64,000 bases of DNA from JAALLB01 sp017643495. Its GTDB lineage: Bacteria; Pseudomonadota; Alphaproteobacteria; Rhizobiales; Rhizobiaceae. The stretch's first letter is position 1. Each line of letters opens with the position of its first letter. The stretch spans positions 248,001-312,000 of the forward strand of contig OZ244147.1 in assembly GCA_965216105.1 (NCBI GenBank), in the 5' to 3' direction. Below, in pieces: positions 45,931 through 54,309 of the stretch. The notes beneath the pieces were generated by a model. That model was given only the letters and a program-made list of their open reading frames with translations, made no database searches and had not been told where the DNA came from. A program made the translations under genes and the position numbers.

Positions 45931-47400
45931 CTATGCACGGGTTTTGATTGTCAGACGGCAGGCAAAGAAACCGTCAATGCCGCCTGACGCAATGGGATCT
46001 GTATCACCGGATGGGGCAACTTGCATGTATTGTGGCAAGGTGCGCAGTGCACCCTGACCATTGATTGCCATTTCCAGACCGGGAATTTCTTCTGCCAAAA
46101 TCGGTGAAAGTTCTATGCTGTCGCAAGTTTCCAAAAGACGTGCCAAGAGGTTTTCACCTTCCTGTTTGAACAGGGAGCAGTTGGAAAAAACCAGGTTCCC
46201 GCCGGGTTTCACAAAGTCGATTGCCGTTTTGACAAGTCTGAACTGCAATTCTGCAAGTTCCCGGACTTCGTCTGCCGAGCGGGTCCAGATGACATCGGGA
46301 TGTCGCCGGATCGTGCCGGTTGATGAGCAGGGAGCATCAAGCAGAACAGCATCAAAGCGTTCTTCGGGCTGCCATTCGAGAATGTCTGCCTCGACCAATT
46401 TTGCAGTGAAATTCAACCTGTTCAGGTTTTTTTCAAGTCGTGAGAGGCGGGGCCTGGAAATATCAAGCGCTGTCACGTCATAGCCGAAATTGCACAATTG
46501 CGCAGTCTTGCCGCCCGGGGCTGCGCACAATTCAAGTACCCGTGCTCCCGGTCCGGCATCGATCAACCGGGCAGGCAAGGCTGCTGCTGCATCCTGTACC
46601 CACCATTCTCCATCTACAAAGCCGGGCATCGTTTCCACGGGAACGCTGGAAGGAAGGCGAACCGAACCGGTTGGCAACAGAATGCCATCGAGCTTTTCAG
46701 CCCATTCCTCGGGATTTGACTTGACGGTGATGTCCATCATTGCTTCCCGCGACACATAACTCGAAATTCCTGCGGCCTTTTCCTTTCCGTAATCCCGCCT
46801 GAGAGCCTGCTCGAACCATTTGGGAAAGGGGGTTATGTTTTCAGTGCGTGTGGCTATTTTTTGCTTTTCCCGTGTGGCCCGCCTGAGGACAGCATTGGCA
46901 AGTGCGCGAAAACGCGTGGTTCGTTCGTCATTTCCTATCGCGCTCACAGCCAGATCAACAGCGGCGCGGTCAGGCAAGTCCAGGTAAAGGATTTGTGCAA
47001 GGGCGACATGCAACATGTGGTGCAGAAAGCGGGCGCGCTTGGGGGGTGGGCGGTCCCACAACCGGTTCAGGGCTTCCTGGATTGCCTTGCGGTTTCGCAA
47101 GGCTGTAACAGCTATCGCCCTGGCAAGTGACCGGTCCCGTGGTTCAAGAGACAGAAATGATCGGACACCATGTTCCCTGTCGCAAAGTGCGTCGAGATTT
47201 CTGCCGTCATCCACAACCCTCGTGACCAGTGATGTGGCGACAAGGCGTGCCGCCATTCCGGGTTTTGTGCTTACGTCTTCGAGTTCATCCTTGCCTTGAA
47301 CTTTGCGGGAAGGCCTTGATGGACGTTTTCCAGATCTGCTTCCGGATTTTTTGCGATTGTTTGGTTTTGCAGGCTGGCTGCCATCCTGGGCACCTGTCAC
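45931..47400 (-). CDS. rsmB: 16S rRNA (cytosine-C5)-methyltransferase RsmB family
   Basis: A 489-residue protein. A basic, low-complexity N terminus (about 40 residues) is followed by a NusB-like RNA-binding domain (about 60-190) and a SAM methyltransferase domain with LELCAAPGGKTAQL and the DAPCSSTGTIRRHP motif. The second cysteine is in SNCSLFKQEG, where VYSTCS-type is usual. RsmB methylates C967 of 16S rRNA. GTG 47400 overlaps the htpX stop as GTGA, which supports this start over TTG 47415. Confidence 0.92.
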   Translation of the reverse strand: MTGAQDGSQPAKPNNRKKSGSRSGKRPSRPSRKVQGKDELEDVSTKPGMAARLVATSLVTRVVDDGRNLDALCDREHGVRSFLSLEPRDRSLARAIAVTALRNRKAIQEALNRLWDRPPPKRARFLHHMLHVALAQILYLDLPDRAAVDLAVSAIGNDERTTRFRALANAVLRRATREKQKIATRTENITPFPKWFEQALRRDYGKEKAAGISSYVSREAMMDITVKSNPEEWAEKLDGILLPTGSVRLPSSVPVETMPGFVDGEWWVQDAAAALPARLIDAGPGARVLELCAAPGGKTAQLCNFGYDVTALDISRPRLSRLEKNLNRLNFTAKLVEADILEWQPEERFDAVLLDAPCSSTGTIRRHPDVIWTRSADEVRELAELQFRLVKTAIDFVKPGGNLVFSNCSLFKQEGENLLARLLETCDSIELSPILAEEIPGLEMAINGQGALRTLPQYMQVAPSGDTDPIASGGIDGFFACRLTIKTRA

Positions 47401-48338
47401 TTGGGACGCCCCCAAGGCATTCCGTCACCGTGACCGGGCTCGGCCTGGTTGCGGTTTCGGGTAGCGGCTTCCTCTTCAATATATCCGTCTTCCCGGTTCC
47501 ACTCCTGCGCCAGTGCTTCCAGTGCGCGTATACGGTTTTCCGTATCCGGGTGGGTCGAGAAAAGACTGTCACGCTTGTATTGGCCAAGCGGATTGATAAT
47601 GAACATGTGGGCTGTTGCAGGATTGGCTTCGGCGCTACGGTTCGGAATGCGCGCGGCGCCACGGGCGATCTTGTCAAGCGCGCTGGCAAGCCATTCGGGG
47701 TTGCCACAAATTTCCGCTCCCCTGCGATCGGCAGCATATTCCCGGGTACGGCTGATTGCCATCTGGACCAGCGTTGCAGCAAAAGGTGCGATCAGCATGG
47801 CGGCCAGTGTTCCAAGGATGCCAATGCCGCCGCGATCCCGTCCGCCGCCAAAGAACATTCCGAAATTCGCCAGCATGGAAATGGCACCTGCAAAAGTTGC
47901 GGTGACCGTCATGGTCAACGTGTCGCGATTCTGGATGTGAGCAAGTTCATGTGCCATCACGCCTGCAACTTCTTCCATAGTCAGTGTTTCCAGCAAGCCG
48001 GTGCTGGCTGCAACGGCTGCATTCTCGGGATTGCGGCCGGTAGCAAATGCATTGGGTTGTTCGCTCTTGATGATGTACACGGCAGGCATTGGCAGTTCTG
48101 CTGCCTCCGCCAGGCGACGAACAATTTCAAAAAACTCCGGTGCATTGCTCTCATCGATCTCGACAGCATTGTGCATTTTCAGCACCATCTTGTCGGAGTT
48201 CCAGTAACTGAAAAAATTCATGATTACCGCGATGACGAATGCGATCAGCATGCCGGACTGACCGCCAATCAGATAGCCAACGCCCATAAACAGCGCTGTC
48301 ATGAAAGCCAGCAGCATCGCTGTGCGCATAATGTTCAT
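47397..48338 (-). CDS. htpX: Zinc metalloprotease HtpX
   Basis: A 313-residue M48-family inner-membrane protease. Two N-terminal membrane helices (about residues 5-22 and 28-45) are followed by the catalytic zinc motif HELAH in VMAHELAHIQNRD, two further hydrophobic segments and the third zinc ligand region REYAADRRGAE. HtpX degrades misfolded membrane proteins together with FtsH. The last 30 residues are polar and rich in Arg/Asn/Pro. It is translationally coupled to rsmB. A complex palindrome sits just upstream. Confidence 0.96.
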   Translation of the reverse strand: MNIMRTAMLLAFMTALFMGVGYLIGGQSGMLIAFVIAVIMNFFSYWNSDKMVLKMHNAVEIDESNAPEFFEIVRRLAEAAELPMPAVYIIKSEQPNAFATGRNPENAAVAASTGLLETLTMEEVAGVMAHELAHIQNRDTLTMTVTATFAGAISMLANFGMFFGGGRDRGGIGILGTLAAMLIAPFAATLVQMAISRTREYAADRRGAEICGNPEWLASALDKIARGAARIPNRSAEANPATAHMFIINPLGQYKRDSLFSTHPDTENRIRALEALAQEWNREDGYIEEEAATRNRNQAEPGHGDGMPWGRPK

Positions 48339-48364
48339 TGCAAGATCCTCTCAAGACCCGATGC

Positions 48365-48386
48365 ATTATTGCCCATTGGGCATAAT
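48365..48386. repeat. Palindrome between htpX and DUF1674 gene
   Basis: TGCCCATTGGGCA is a perfect dyad that extends to ATTAT...ATAAT with one bulge. TTGCC-type half-sites recur at about 48369, 48386 and 48397. The site lies 27 bases before htpX on one strand and about 85 before the DUF1674 gene on the other, so it is a candidate operator for both. Confidence 0.5.
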
Positions 48387-48469
48387 TGCCTATATTTGCC
48401 CGATATGGGACTACATCTCAACGGGTGCAAGTCTCCAACACCTTTCTCATACCCGGGATACCAGAAATC

Positions 48470-48667
48470 ATGGCCGCAAATGATAACCGTGCAGACCTTC
48501 CCCAAGCTGCCAAACGTGCCCTGGAAGAGGCGCGGTTGCGACGTGAGAAACAAAAAGTACTGGAAGAATCCGAACCACCGCGACCAAAGGAGATCCTGGG
48601 CAGGGACGGTCCCGATCCGGTACGGTTCGGTGACTGGGAAAAGGATGGTATTATCAGCGACTTCTGA
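48470..48667 (+). CDS. DUF1674 protein (succinate dehydrogenase assembly factor 4 type)
   Basis: A 65-residue protein with the DUF1674 C-terminal signature GPDPVRFGDWEKDGIISDF. The mitochondrial homologue SDHAF4/Sdh8 protects flavinylated SdhA during complex II assembly, and bacterial members probably act similarly. The N-terminal half is a charged helix. The frame extends upstream to 48386, but ATG 48470 (MAANDN) is the natural start. The location beside htpX/rsmB is conserved. Confidence 0.88.
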   Translation: MAANDNRADLPQAAKRALEEARLRREKQKVLEESEPPRPKEILGRDGPDPVRFGDWEKDGIISDF

Positions 48668-48792
48668 TTGTGTTTCAAAAACGTTTCGCAGCCCCAACTT
48701 TTAACGCTTCCTTTACGATAAACCCGGGAAAGCGCATTTGATATCAAGCCGGGATGCGATTTAAGCAACCCGGTAACTCACAAGCCCCGAGT

Positions 48793-48810
48793 TTGGCATT
48801 GCACTTGCAT
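48793..48810 (+). promoter_or_regulatory. Sigma-54-like promoter of the TadG-like gene
   Basis: TTGGCATTGCACTTGCA matches the RpoN pattern TGGCAC-N5-TTGCA with GG (48795-48796) and GC (48807-48808) at the exact ten-base spacing. Transcription would start near 48820, about 22 bases before ATG 48842. Confidence 0.45.
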
Positions 48811-48812
48811 CA

Positions 48813-48833
48813 CTCCAGAAAAATCTACTGGAG
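48813..48833 (+). promoter_or_regulatory. Hairpin covering the ribosome-binding site of the TadG-like gene
   Basis: CTCCAG (48813-48818) pairs with CTGGAG (48828-48833), which contains the GGAG ribosome-binding site. The arm would be transcribed only if transcription starts before 48813, that is, not from the sigma-54-like site. Confidence 0.4.
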
Positions 48834-48841
48834 AAATGCAA

Positions 48842-50182
48842 ATGTCCCTTATCAAGAGATTTACAAGCCGGCTGAAATCCTTTGGAAACGCGCAGGGTGG
48901 CAGTGTCATGGCAATGACCGCAATACTTGTGCCCGCGGTTTTTCTCTCGGCGGCGGCTGCGTTTGATTTTACCCGGATGTTCCAAACCCGTTCGCACATG
49001 AACAATGCACTCGATGCCGCCATTCTTCTTGCCGGCAACAACCTGTCACGCGGAATGCCTGTCAATGCCCGCTTCAGACGGGAGTTCGAGCAGGCATTTG
49101 AGGCAAATCTCCAGGGAAGAAATGGAACCCTTCCACCTTACAAGATCACAAGTTTCAATGCGAGCTCGGTGACCGGCGAGATCAGCGCACGGGTTGAATC
49201 ATCCATTGATGCATCCATTACGAGATTGGCGGGTTATGAAACACTCGATATCGCATCCGAAAGTACGGCTGTATTCAAGCAGGTCAAAACCGAAGTTGCC
49301 ATGATGCTTGACATAACCGGCTCAATGGGCGGACAAAAAATCAGGGATTTGAAAACTGCAGCAAATTCTGCACTCAATATCCTGCTGTCTGACCAGAACA
49401 AGCGGGTTACCCGCGTCGGGCTGGTGCCATATGCATCATCGGTCAATCTCGGCCGCAAAGCGCGTATCGTGACCAGGGGTAATGACCTTCTGGCAACAGC
49501 CGGGGTCGGCGTTTCATTCATCAGCAACAATGTACCGACGAATGATTGCGTCACGGAGCGTGGCGGCCGGGAAGCAGCGACGGATGCCCATTACGGCAAT
49601 GCGCCGCTTGGCTCGGATTTTCGTACTGTCAACGGCATAACATCTGGTACGCGCCTGAAGTGCCCTGTTTCCCGGATACAGCCCATGACGAACCGGAAAG
49701 CCCGTCTCAAGCGGGAGATCAACCGGATGTCTGCTGATGGATATACGGCGGGGCATATCGGTGTTGCATGGAGTTACTACATGCTTTCGGAAAAATGGAA
49801 GAATTTCTGGCCTTCAGAATCCCGTCCAAGCGCCTATTCTGATGAAGTGAAGAAAATAGCAATCGTCATGACCGATGGCGAGTTCAATACGGCATATGAT
49901 GGTGTAACCAAAAATCCGTTCGGGTCCCAAAAAACAAAATCGTCAAAACTGGCCCGTGACATCTGTGAAAACATGAAGGCTGCAAAGAAGGGCAATCCGG
50001 GGATCACGATTTACTCGGTCGCATTCGATGCGCCAAAAGATGCCCGGGAATTGCTCAGGGATTGCGCAAGTGAAGATACCCATGCCGAAACGTTTTATTA
50101 TGAAGCGCAGAATGGGCAGGAACTTACTGATGCCTTCAGGGCAATTGCAAACAGCATCCAGAAGTTGAGGCTTACGCGATAG
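48842..50182 (+). CDS. TadG-like pilus-assembly protein with von Willebrand factor A domain
   Basis: A 446-residue protein. A short cytoplasmic start with NAQGGSVMAMTAILVPAVFLSAAAAFDFTRM (about residues 15-45) is the TadE/TadG-like N-terminal membrane helix. A VWA domain follows, with the MIDAS motif DITGSMGG at about residues 156-163 and later IVMTDGEFNTAYD. TadG-type proteins are surface or periplasmic components of Tad/Flp pili. No other tad/cpa gene is in the window, so it is an orphan copy. ATG 48842 has GGAG eight bases upstream; ATG 48836 is two codons longer. Confidence 0.87.
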   Translation: MSLIKRFTSRLKSFGNAQGGSVMAMTAILVPAVFLSAAAAFDFTRMFQTRSHMNNALDAAILLAGNNLSRGMPVNARFRREFEQAFEANLQGRNGTLPPYKITSFNASSVTGEISARVESSIDASITRLAGYETLDIASESTAVFKQVKTEVAMMLDITGSMGGQKIRDLKTAANSALNILLSDQNKRVTRVGLVPYASSVNLGRKARIVTRGNDLLATAGVGVSFISNNVPTNDCVTERGGREAATDAHYGNAPLGSDFRTVNGITSGTRLKCPVSRIQPMTNRKARLKREINRMSADGYTAGHIGVAWSYYMLSEKWKNFWPSESRPSAYSDEVKKIAIVMTDGEFNTAYDGVTKNPFGSQKTKSSKLARDICENMKAAKKGNPGITIYSVAFDAPKDARELLRDCASEDTHAETFYYEAQNGQELTDAFRAIANSIQKLRLTR

Positions 50183-50210
50183 GTGTTGCAGAAAAAGCGG
50201 CGCACTTTCC

Positions 50211-50235
50211 GAGCCATGCATTCTGCGCATGGCTC
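50211..50235 (+). terminator. Stem-loop after the TadG-like gene
   Basis: GAGCCATGC (50211-50219) pairs perfectly with GCATGGCTC (50227-50235), 29 bases beyond the stop. Only TT follows, so it is a weak intrinsic terminator. Confidence 0.5.
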
Positions 50236-50313
50236 TTATGCCAAATTGAGACTCCCGCCGGGCGCTTCTTTTGACTATATGTCCGTCAACAGCAAGACAT
50301 TGCTGACCATAAC

Positions 50314-50435
50314 AAACCGAAACATACTCCTCCTCCCATGTTCGGTTTGCTGGCCGGAGACCCTCCTCTTTTTGATCCGGCCTCTTTTAATGATGCTCGC
50401 CAGATCCTCCTCCCCTGGCGAGCATTATTATTTTC
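50314..50435 (+). ncRNA. Cuckoo/alpha-r14-type small RNA with three anti-Shine-Dalgarno loops
   Basis: Three consecutive hairpins each expose a CCTCC-type loop. Hairpin 1: AAACCGAAACAT (50314-50325)/ATGTTCGGTTT (50338-50348), loop ACTCCTCCTCCC. Hairpin 2: GGCCGGA (50352-50358)/TCCGGCC (50376-50382), loop with CCCTCCTC. Hairpin 3: a 15-base stem, 50389-50403/50415-50429, loop ATCCTCCTCCC, followed by ATTTTC as terminator. This is the architecture of the cuckoo RNA family (CcsR of Rhodobacter, alpha-r14 of Sinorhizobium), which is thought to bind ribosome-binding sites or sequester regulators. A further small stem (CAGCAA/TTGCTG, 50290-50305) precedes it. I see no clear promoter, so the 5' end is unknown. 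Confidence 0.75.
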
Positions 50436-50490
50436 AACTTCCGTAAAACACGTCCTGACTTTCATTCCTTCGGCATTTGGCGTGCCACAA

Positions 50491-50526
50491 AATGAAAAGG
50501 GCCGCCCTGTGTCAGGGACGACCCTT
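50491..50526 (-). terminator. Rho-independent terminator of the 29-codon ORF
   Basis: On the - strand AAGGGTCGTCCCTG folds back on CAGGGCGGCCCTT with a three-base loop and one bulge, about 13 base pairs, and runs into TTTTCATTTT. It begins about 27 bases after the micro-ORF stop. Confidence 0.85.
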
Positions 50527-50552
50527 CGCGATTCTTAATTCCGGCTAAATCC

Positions 50553-50642
50553 TTAAATTGTGACAATTACCTTGTATGAAGGTTGCTCCAACGCAAAGCT
50601 CTTGCCACCGGAATTCTCCAGAAACCTCAAATCACTCGACAT
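50553..50642 (-). CDS. 29-residue micro-ORF with an extreme ribosome-binding site
   Basis: ATG 50642 is preceded, at the ideal seven-base spacing, by GAAAGGAGGTGATC (50645-50658 on the - strand), a 14-base perfect complement of the 16S rRNA 3' end. The ORF encodes 29 residues (start MSSDLRFLENSG, end YKVIVTI), stops at TAA and is followed by a strong terminator. It is therefore a complete expression unit. I recognise no family. It lies 128 bases after acs on the same strand. A dyad CACAA-N7-TTGTG (50669-50685) and a TTGACC (50701-50706) upstream may be operator and -35. The peptide could be a RiPP-like precursor, leader, or small regulator; none of these is shown. Confidence 0.7.
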   Translation of the reverse strand: MSSDLRFLENSGGKSFALEQPSYKVIVTI

Positions 50643-50770
50643 CAGATCACCTCCTTTCGCTAGTTGAACACAACATAAATTTGTGGTCGGAAGCGGCTGA
50701 GGTCAAGTGATTTATGATTTATATTTCGTTAATTCCTAACCAAATATTCACCATTTCAGGCTAGTGGTGC

Positions 50771-52729
50771 CTACTTCCTGTTCTGGCGATTCTCAACAAG
50801 ATCGTCGACCACACCAGGGTCTGCCAGGGTGGAAGTGTCTCCAAGGTTGGAAAAATCATCCTCTGCAATCTTGCGCAGTATGCGGCGCATGATCTTGCCG
50901 GACCGGGTCTTGGGAAGACCAGGTGCCCACTGGATTGCATCCGGTGAAGCCACAGGGCCGATTTCTTTGCGTACGTGATTTCTCAGTTCGGTACGCAGTT
51001 CATCCGTAGGCTCTACACCGTTCATAAGGGTTACATAGCAATAAATGCCTTGGCCCTTGATATCGTGCGGAAAGCCAACGACCGCTGATTCTGAAACAGC
51101 AGGGTGCAGTACAAGGGCGGATTCAACTTCCGCCGTTCCCATGCGGTGTCCGGAGACATTGATCACATCATCAACCCGCCCGGTAATCCAATAATAACCG
51201 TCTTCATCGCGACGGCATCCGTCACCGGAAAAATATTTGCCTTTATAGGTTGAAAAATAGGTCTGTACGAAGCGCTCGTGATCGCCGTAGACCGTACGCA
51301 TCTGTCCGGGCCATGAGTCGATGATGCAAAGATTGCCGTCAGCAGCACCTTCAACTGGTTTTCCGTCATTGTCGACCAGTTGCGGCTGAACACCAAAGAA
51401 GGGCAGGGTCGCCGAACCCGGTTTCATCGGTGTGGCCCCGGGCAGTGGCGTGATCATGTGACCGCCGGTTTCGGTTTGCCACCATGTATCAACAATCGGG
51501 CAGCGGCCCTCACCTACAACGTTGAAGTACCATTCCCAGGCTTCTGGGTTGATCGGTTCCCCCACCGTCCCCAGAATTCGCAATGATTTACGCGAAGTGG
51601 ATGTTACCGGATCGTCTCCATGCTGCATCAAGGCCCGGATTGCAGTTGGTGCCGTATAGAACTGGTTGACCTTGTGCTTGTCACAGACTTCCCAGAAACG
51701 GGCATTGGTCGGGTAATTGGGTACACCCTCGAACATCAGTGTGATTGCACCGTTCGCAAGCGGTCCATAAACAATATAGGAATGGCCGGTGACCCAACCG
51801 ACATCAGCCGTACACCAGTAGATATCACCTTCCTGGTAATCGAAGACATACTGGTGTGTCATCGCAGCCCAGACCAGATAACCGCCGGTCGTGTGAAGCA
51901 CACCTTTTGGCTTTCCGGTCGAGCCGGATGTGTAGAGAATGAACAGGGGATCTTCAGCACCCATTTCTTCCGGGGGGCAGTCCGTGGAAGCTGCCGAGCA
52001 AACATCTTCGTACCAGACGTCACGCCCGTCGACCCAGTTTATGTCTGAGCCGGTGCGCTTGACGACGATGATGCTTTTGACTTTCTGGCCCTGCTTTTCG
52101 GCAATATCGCATGCAGCATCGGTATTTGCCTTGAGCGGGATTTTCTTGCCGCCGCGAATGCCTTCATCAGCGGTTATGACAAAATCCGACTGGCAATCAA
52201 CTATCCGGCCTGCCAGGGCATCGGGCGAAAACCCGCCAAACACGATTGAATGCACTGCGCCAATCCGTGCGCAGGCCAACATGGCATAGGCAGCTTCAGG
52301 CACCATCGGCATGTAAAGGGTAACACGGTCACCCTTTTTCACGCCCAGATCCTTCATGGCGTTCGAAAGGCGGCAGACCTGCTCGTGCAGTTCCTTGTAG
52401 GTTATGTGCTTGTCATCTGTCGGTTCATCCCCTTCCCAGATGATGGCTGTCTGGTCACCACGTTGTTCCAGATGACGATCCACACAGTTTTCACAAACAT
52501 TGAGCGTACCGTCTTCATACCACTTGATGGAAATGTCAGGATATTCAAAACTTGTGTTCTTGACCTTGGTGTAAGGCTTGATCCAGTCGAGACGCTTTCC
52601 CTCGTCTCCCCAAAAACCTTCCGGATCGGAAACCGACCGCTCGTACATTTCCTTGTACTTGTCCGCATCGATATGCGCATTAGCGGTTGCCTCCCGGATT
52701 ACGGGGTAGGTCTTTGCTTCTTCTGACAT
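50771..52729 (-). CDS. acs: Acetyl-CoA synthetase
   Basis: A 652-residue AMP-forming ligase activating acetate with CoA. The ANL-superfamily motifs are present: YTSGSTGKPKGVLHTTGGY (P-loop-like), VDTWWQTETGGHMI, the YFSGDGCRRDEDGYYWITGR hinge, and the C-terminal catalytic Lys in PKTRSGKIMRR, the usual target of reversible acetylation. The N-terminal EDGTLNVCENCVDRH block is typical of Acs. It has its own leader in the 196-base divergent region shared with the M15-type gene. Confidence 0.98.
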   Translation of the reverse strand: MSEEAKTYPVIREATANAHIDADKYKEMYERSVSDPEGFWGDEGKRLDWIKPYTKVKNTSFEYPDISIKWYEDGTLNVCENCVDRHLEQRGDQTAIIWEGDEPTDDKHITYKELHEQVCRLSNAMKDLGVKKGDRVTLYMPMVPEAAYAMLACARIGAVHSIVFGGFSPDALAGRIVDCQSDFVITADEGIRGGKKIPLKANTDAACDIAEKQGQKVKSIIVVKRTGSDINWVDGRDVWYEDVCSAASTDCPPEEMGAEDPLFILYTSGSTGKPKGVLHTTGGYLVWAAMTHQYVFDYQEGDIYWCTADVGWVTGHSYIVYGPLANGAITLMFEGVPNYPTNARFWEVCDKHKVNQFYTAPTAIRALMQHGDDPVTSTSRKSLRILGTVGEPINPEAWEWYFNVVGEGRCPIVDTWWQTETGGHMITPLPGATPMKPGSATLPFFGVQPQLVDNDGKPVEGAADGNLCIIDSWPGQMRTVYGDHERFVQTYFSTYKGKYFSGDGCRRDEDGYYWITGRVDDVINVSGHRMGTAEVESALVLHPAVSESAVVGFPHDIKGQGIYCYVTLMNGVEPTDELRTELRNHVRKEIGPVASPDAIQWAPGLPKTRSGKIMRRILRKIAEDDFSNLGDTSTLADPGVVDDLVENRQNRK

Positions 52730-52928
52730 TGATTTTCTCCTCCGGCACCGGAAAACCTATCCGGTATCTCACGTTATTCCGAGCGTTATTAACCACAGCA
52801 TGAAGCATTGGTCTATTCAACCATCGAAGGGTGGCAAAACAGCATGGAGCGGTCGGCAGGATAATTAAAATCTTAACGAATTTATACCAGTCTCAAGGCA
52901 TTCCGTTTGTATTGAGTAGGAATGTGTG

Positions 52929-53342
52929 ATGTTCCCGAGAAGAAAAGCTGCCATTTTGGCGGTTTGCGCGCCATTGGTTCTTACAGGCTGTGCCGGTGGG
53001 CTCGACAGGTTCTTCGAGTTTTTTGAACCAGCCAAAATCCACTGGGGTGATACCAGTTGGTGTGTTCCGCTTTCACTGAAAATCGCAATTACAAAGGTTG
53101 CCAAGCGCTATGGTTCCGTGCGGGTGCATTCCACCCATAGATGGCCCCTTGAGAATGCGCGCAAGGGCGGCAAGAAGAAATCCTATCACCTGACATGCCG
53201 TGCCGTTGATTTTTCAGTAAGGGGTGGCTCGCCATCAGAGATCAAGCGATACCTTGTTTCCATGCCCCAAGTTGGCGGGTACAGCTATTACCCCCGAGGC
53301 AATTTTTTCCATATTGATACCGGCCCGCGTCGGACATGGTGA
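52929..53342 (+). CDS. Lipoprotein of the M15 (D,D-carboxypeptidase-like) peptidase family
   Basis: A 137-residue lipoprotein. A lipobox LTGC ends at C21 after a hydrophobic signal. The zinc-site pattern of M15A peptidases follows: VHSTHR, then SYHLTCRAVDF (His and Asp ligands) and FFHIDTGPRRTW (third His). Such enzymes trim peptidoglycan stem peptides, or are DUF882-like relatives of unknown activity. The usual central part is short. ATG 52929 is chosen because AGGA lies just upstream; an adjacent GTG 52926 is also possible. It is divergent from acs. Confidence 0.85.
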   Translation: MFPRRKAAILAVCAPLVLTGCAGGLDRFFEFFEPAKIHWGDTSWCVPLSLKIAITKVAKRYGSVRVHSTHRWPLENARKGGKKKSYHLTCRAVDFSVRGGSPSEIKRYLVSMPQVGGYSYYPRGNFFHIDTGPRRTW

Positions 53343-53358
53343 AACAGGAATGTGAACG

Positions 53359-54309
53359 TCAGGCTTCATTCAGGAGGATTTTGTCTTCCATGAATTCACT
53401 GATGGTTTGCGCCTGATTTGCCGCTTCATCCCTCAGCCAGGCAAGAAAATTGAGTACTTTCGGTTTTTCCAGTGCCTGGTGGGGGCAGCAGAAATAGAAA
53501 CCGCCCTTGGCGCTGATCGCTTCACGAAATGGGGCGACGAGACGCCCGGCACGAATTTCCCGATAGGCAAAGCCGATGCGGGCCATGACAATGCCGGCAC
53601 CATCCACAGCCGCCTCTATGCAATGATCGGCATGGTTGAAATGCATGCCACGTTCAGCATCAATACCGGTATATCCGACAGCAGTCAGCCATGTACTCCA
53701 CAAGCTCATTCCGAGAAATTTCAGGGATTCATCGTGAATCAGCGGGATCTTTTCAAACAGGCTTTCATCTGCCGGACCATCCAGCGACTGCAACAAGGCT
53801 GATGAGAGGAGTGGAATTGAAATTTCATCAAACAGGGATTCGACATACAGTCCCGGATAATCCCCTGCACCGAACCGGATGACCGCATCCACATCTTCAC
53901 GATCAAAATCGGTAAGGGCCAGATTGGCTGATAGCCGGAAATCAATTTCGCTGTTCTGTTCCAGATAGGAATGCAATCTCGGTGCGAGCCACTTGGCCGA
54001 GAATGCCGGCCCTGTGCTGATTGTCAGTATCCGGTCATCGGAATTGTCATTCAGCAAACCGAAAGCCTGTTCCAGCTGATCAAATGCTTCTGCAATGTCA
54101 GGCGCGACTTTCCGGCCTTCGCGTGTCAGTTCGACAGAGCGGTTCAGGCGGCGGAACAGTTTGATGCCAAGATAATCCTCCAATTGCCGGATCTGGTACG
54201 AAAGCGCTGAAGGCGTCACGCCAAGTTCCTCGGCGGCAGCTTGAAATTGCATGTGCCTGCAAGCGGTTTCAAAGGCCCTGACAGCATTGAGAGGTGGTAT
54301 TTTTCTCAT
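53359..54309 (-). CDS. LysR-family transcriptional regulator, GcvA-like
   Basis: A 316-residue regulator. The winged helix-turn-helix spans about residues 1-65, with AFETACRHMQFQAAAEELGVTPSALSYQIRQLEDYLG as the DNA-binding helix region. The LysR substrate domain follows (about 90-295). The PPLNAVRAFE start is typical of the GcvA subgroup, which regulates glycine cleavage or beta-lactamase-type genes. The natural target is usually divergent; here that is the small ORF at 54409. Confidence 0.92.
   Translation of the reverse strand: MRKIPPLNAVRAFETACRHMQFQAAAEELGVTPSALSYQIRQLEDYLGIKLFRRLNRSVELTREGRKVAPDIAEAFDQLEQAFGLLNDNSDDRILTISTGPAFSAKWLAPRLHSYLEQNSEIDFRLSANLALTDFDREDVDAVIRFGAGDYPGLYVESLFDEISIPLLSSALLQSLDGPADESLFEKIPLIHDESLKFLGMSLWSTWLTAVGYTGIDAERGMHFNHADHCIEAAVDGAGIVMARIGFAYREIRAGRLVAPFREAISAKGGFYFCCPHQALEKPKVLNFLAWLRDEAANQAQTISEFMEDKILLNEA

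Noticed and set aside
47229..48704. 491-codon open frame on the + strand opposite rsmB/htpX
   Set aside because: It is antisense to two well-supported genes, is Cys/His-rich and has no recognisable domain or start signal. It is a shadow frame.
50553..50642. Micro-ORF as a PqqA-type precursor (it contains an E-x3-Y spacing)
   Set aside because: The rest of the peptide lacks PqqA features and no pqq genes are present, so the spacing is likely chance.
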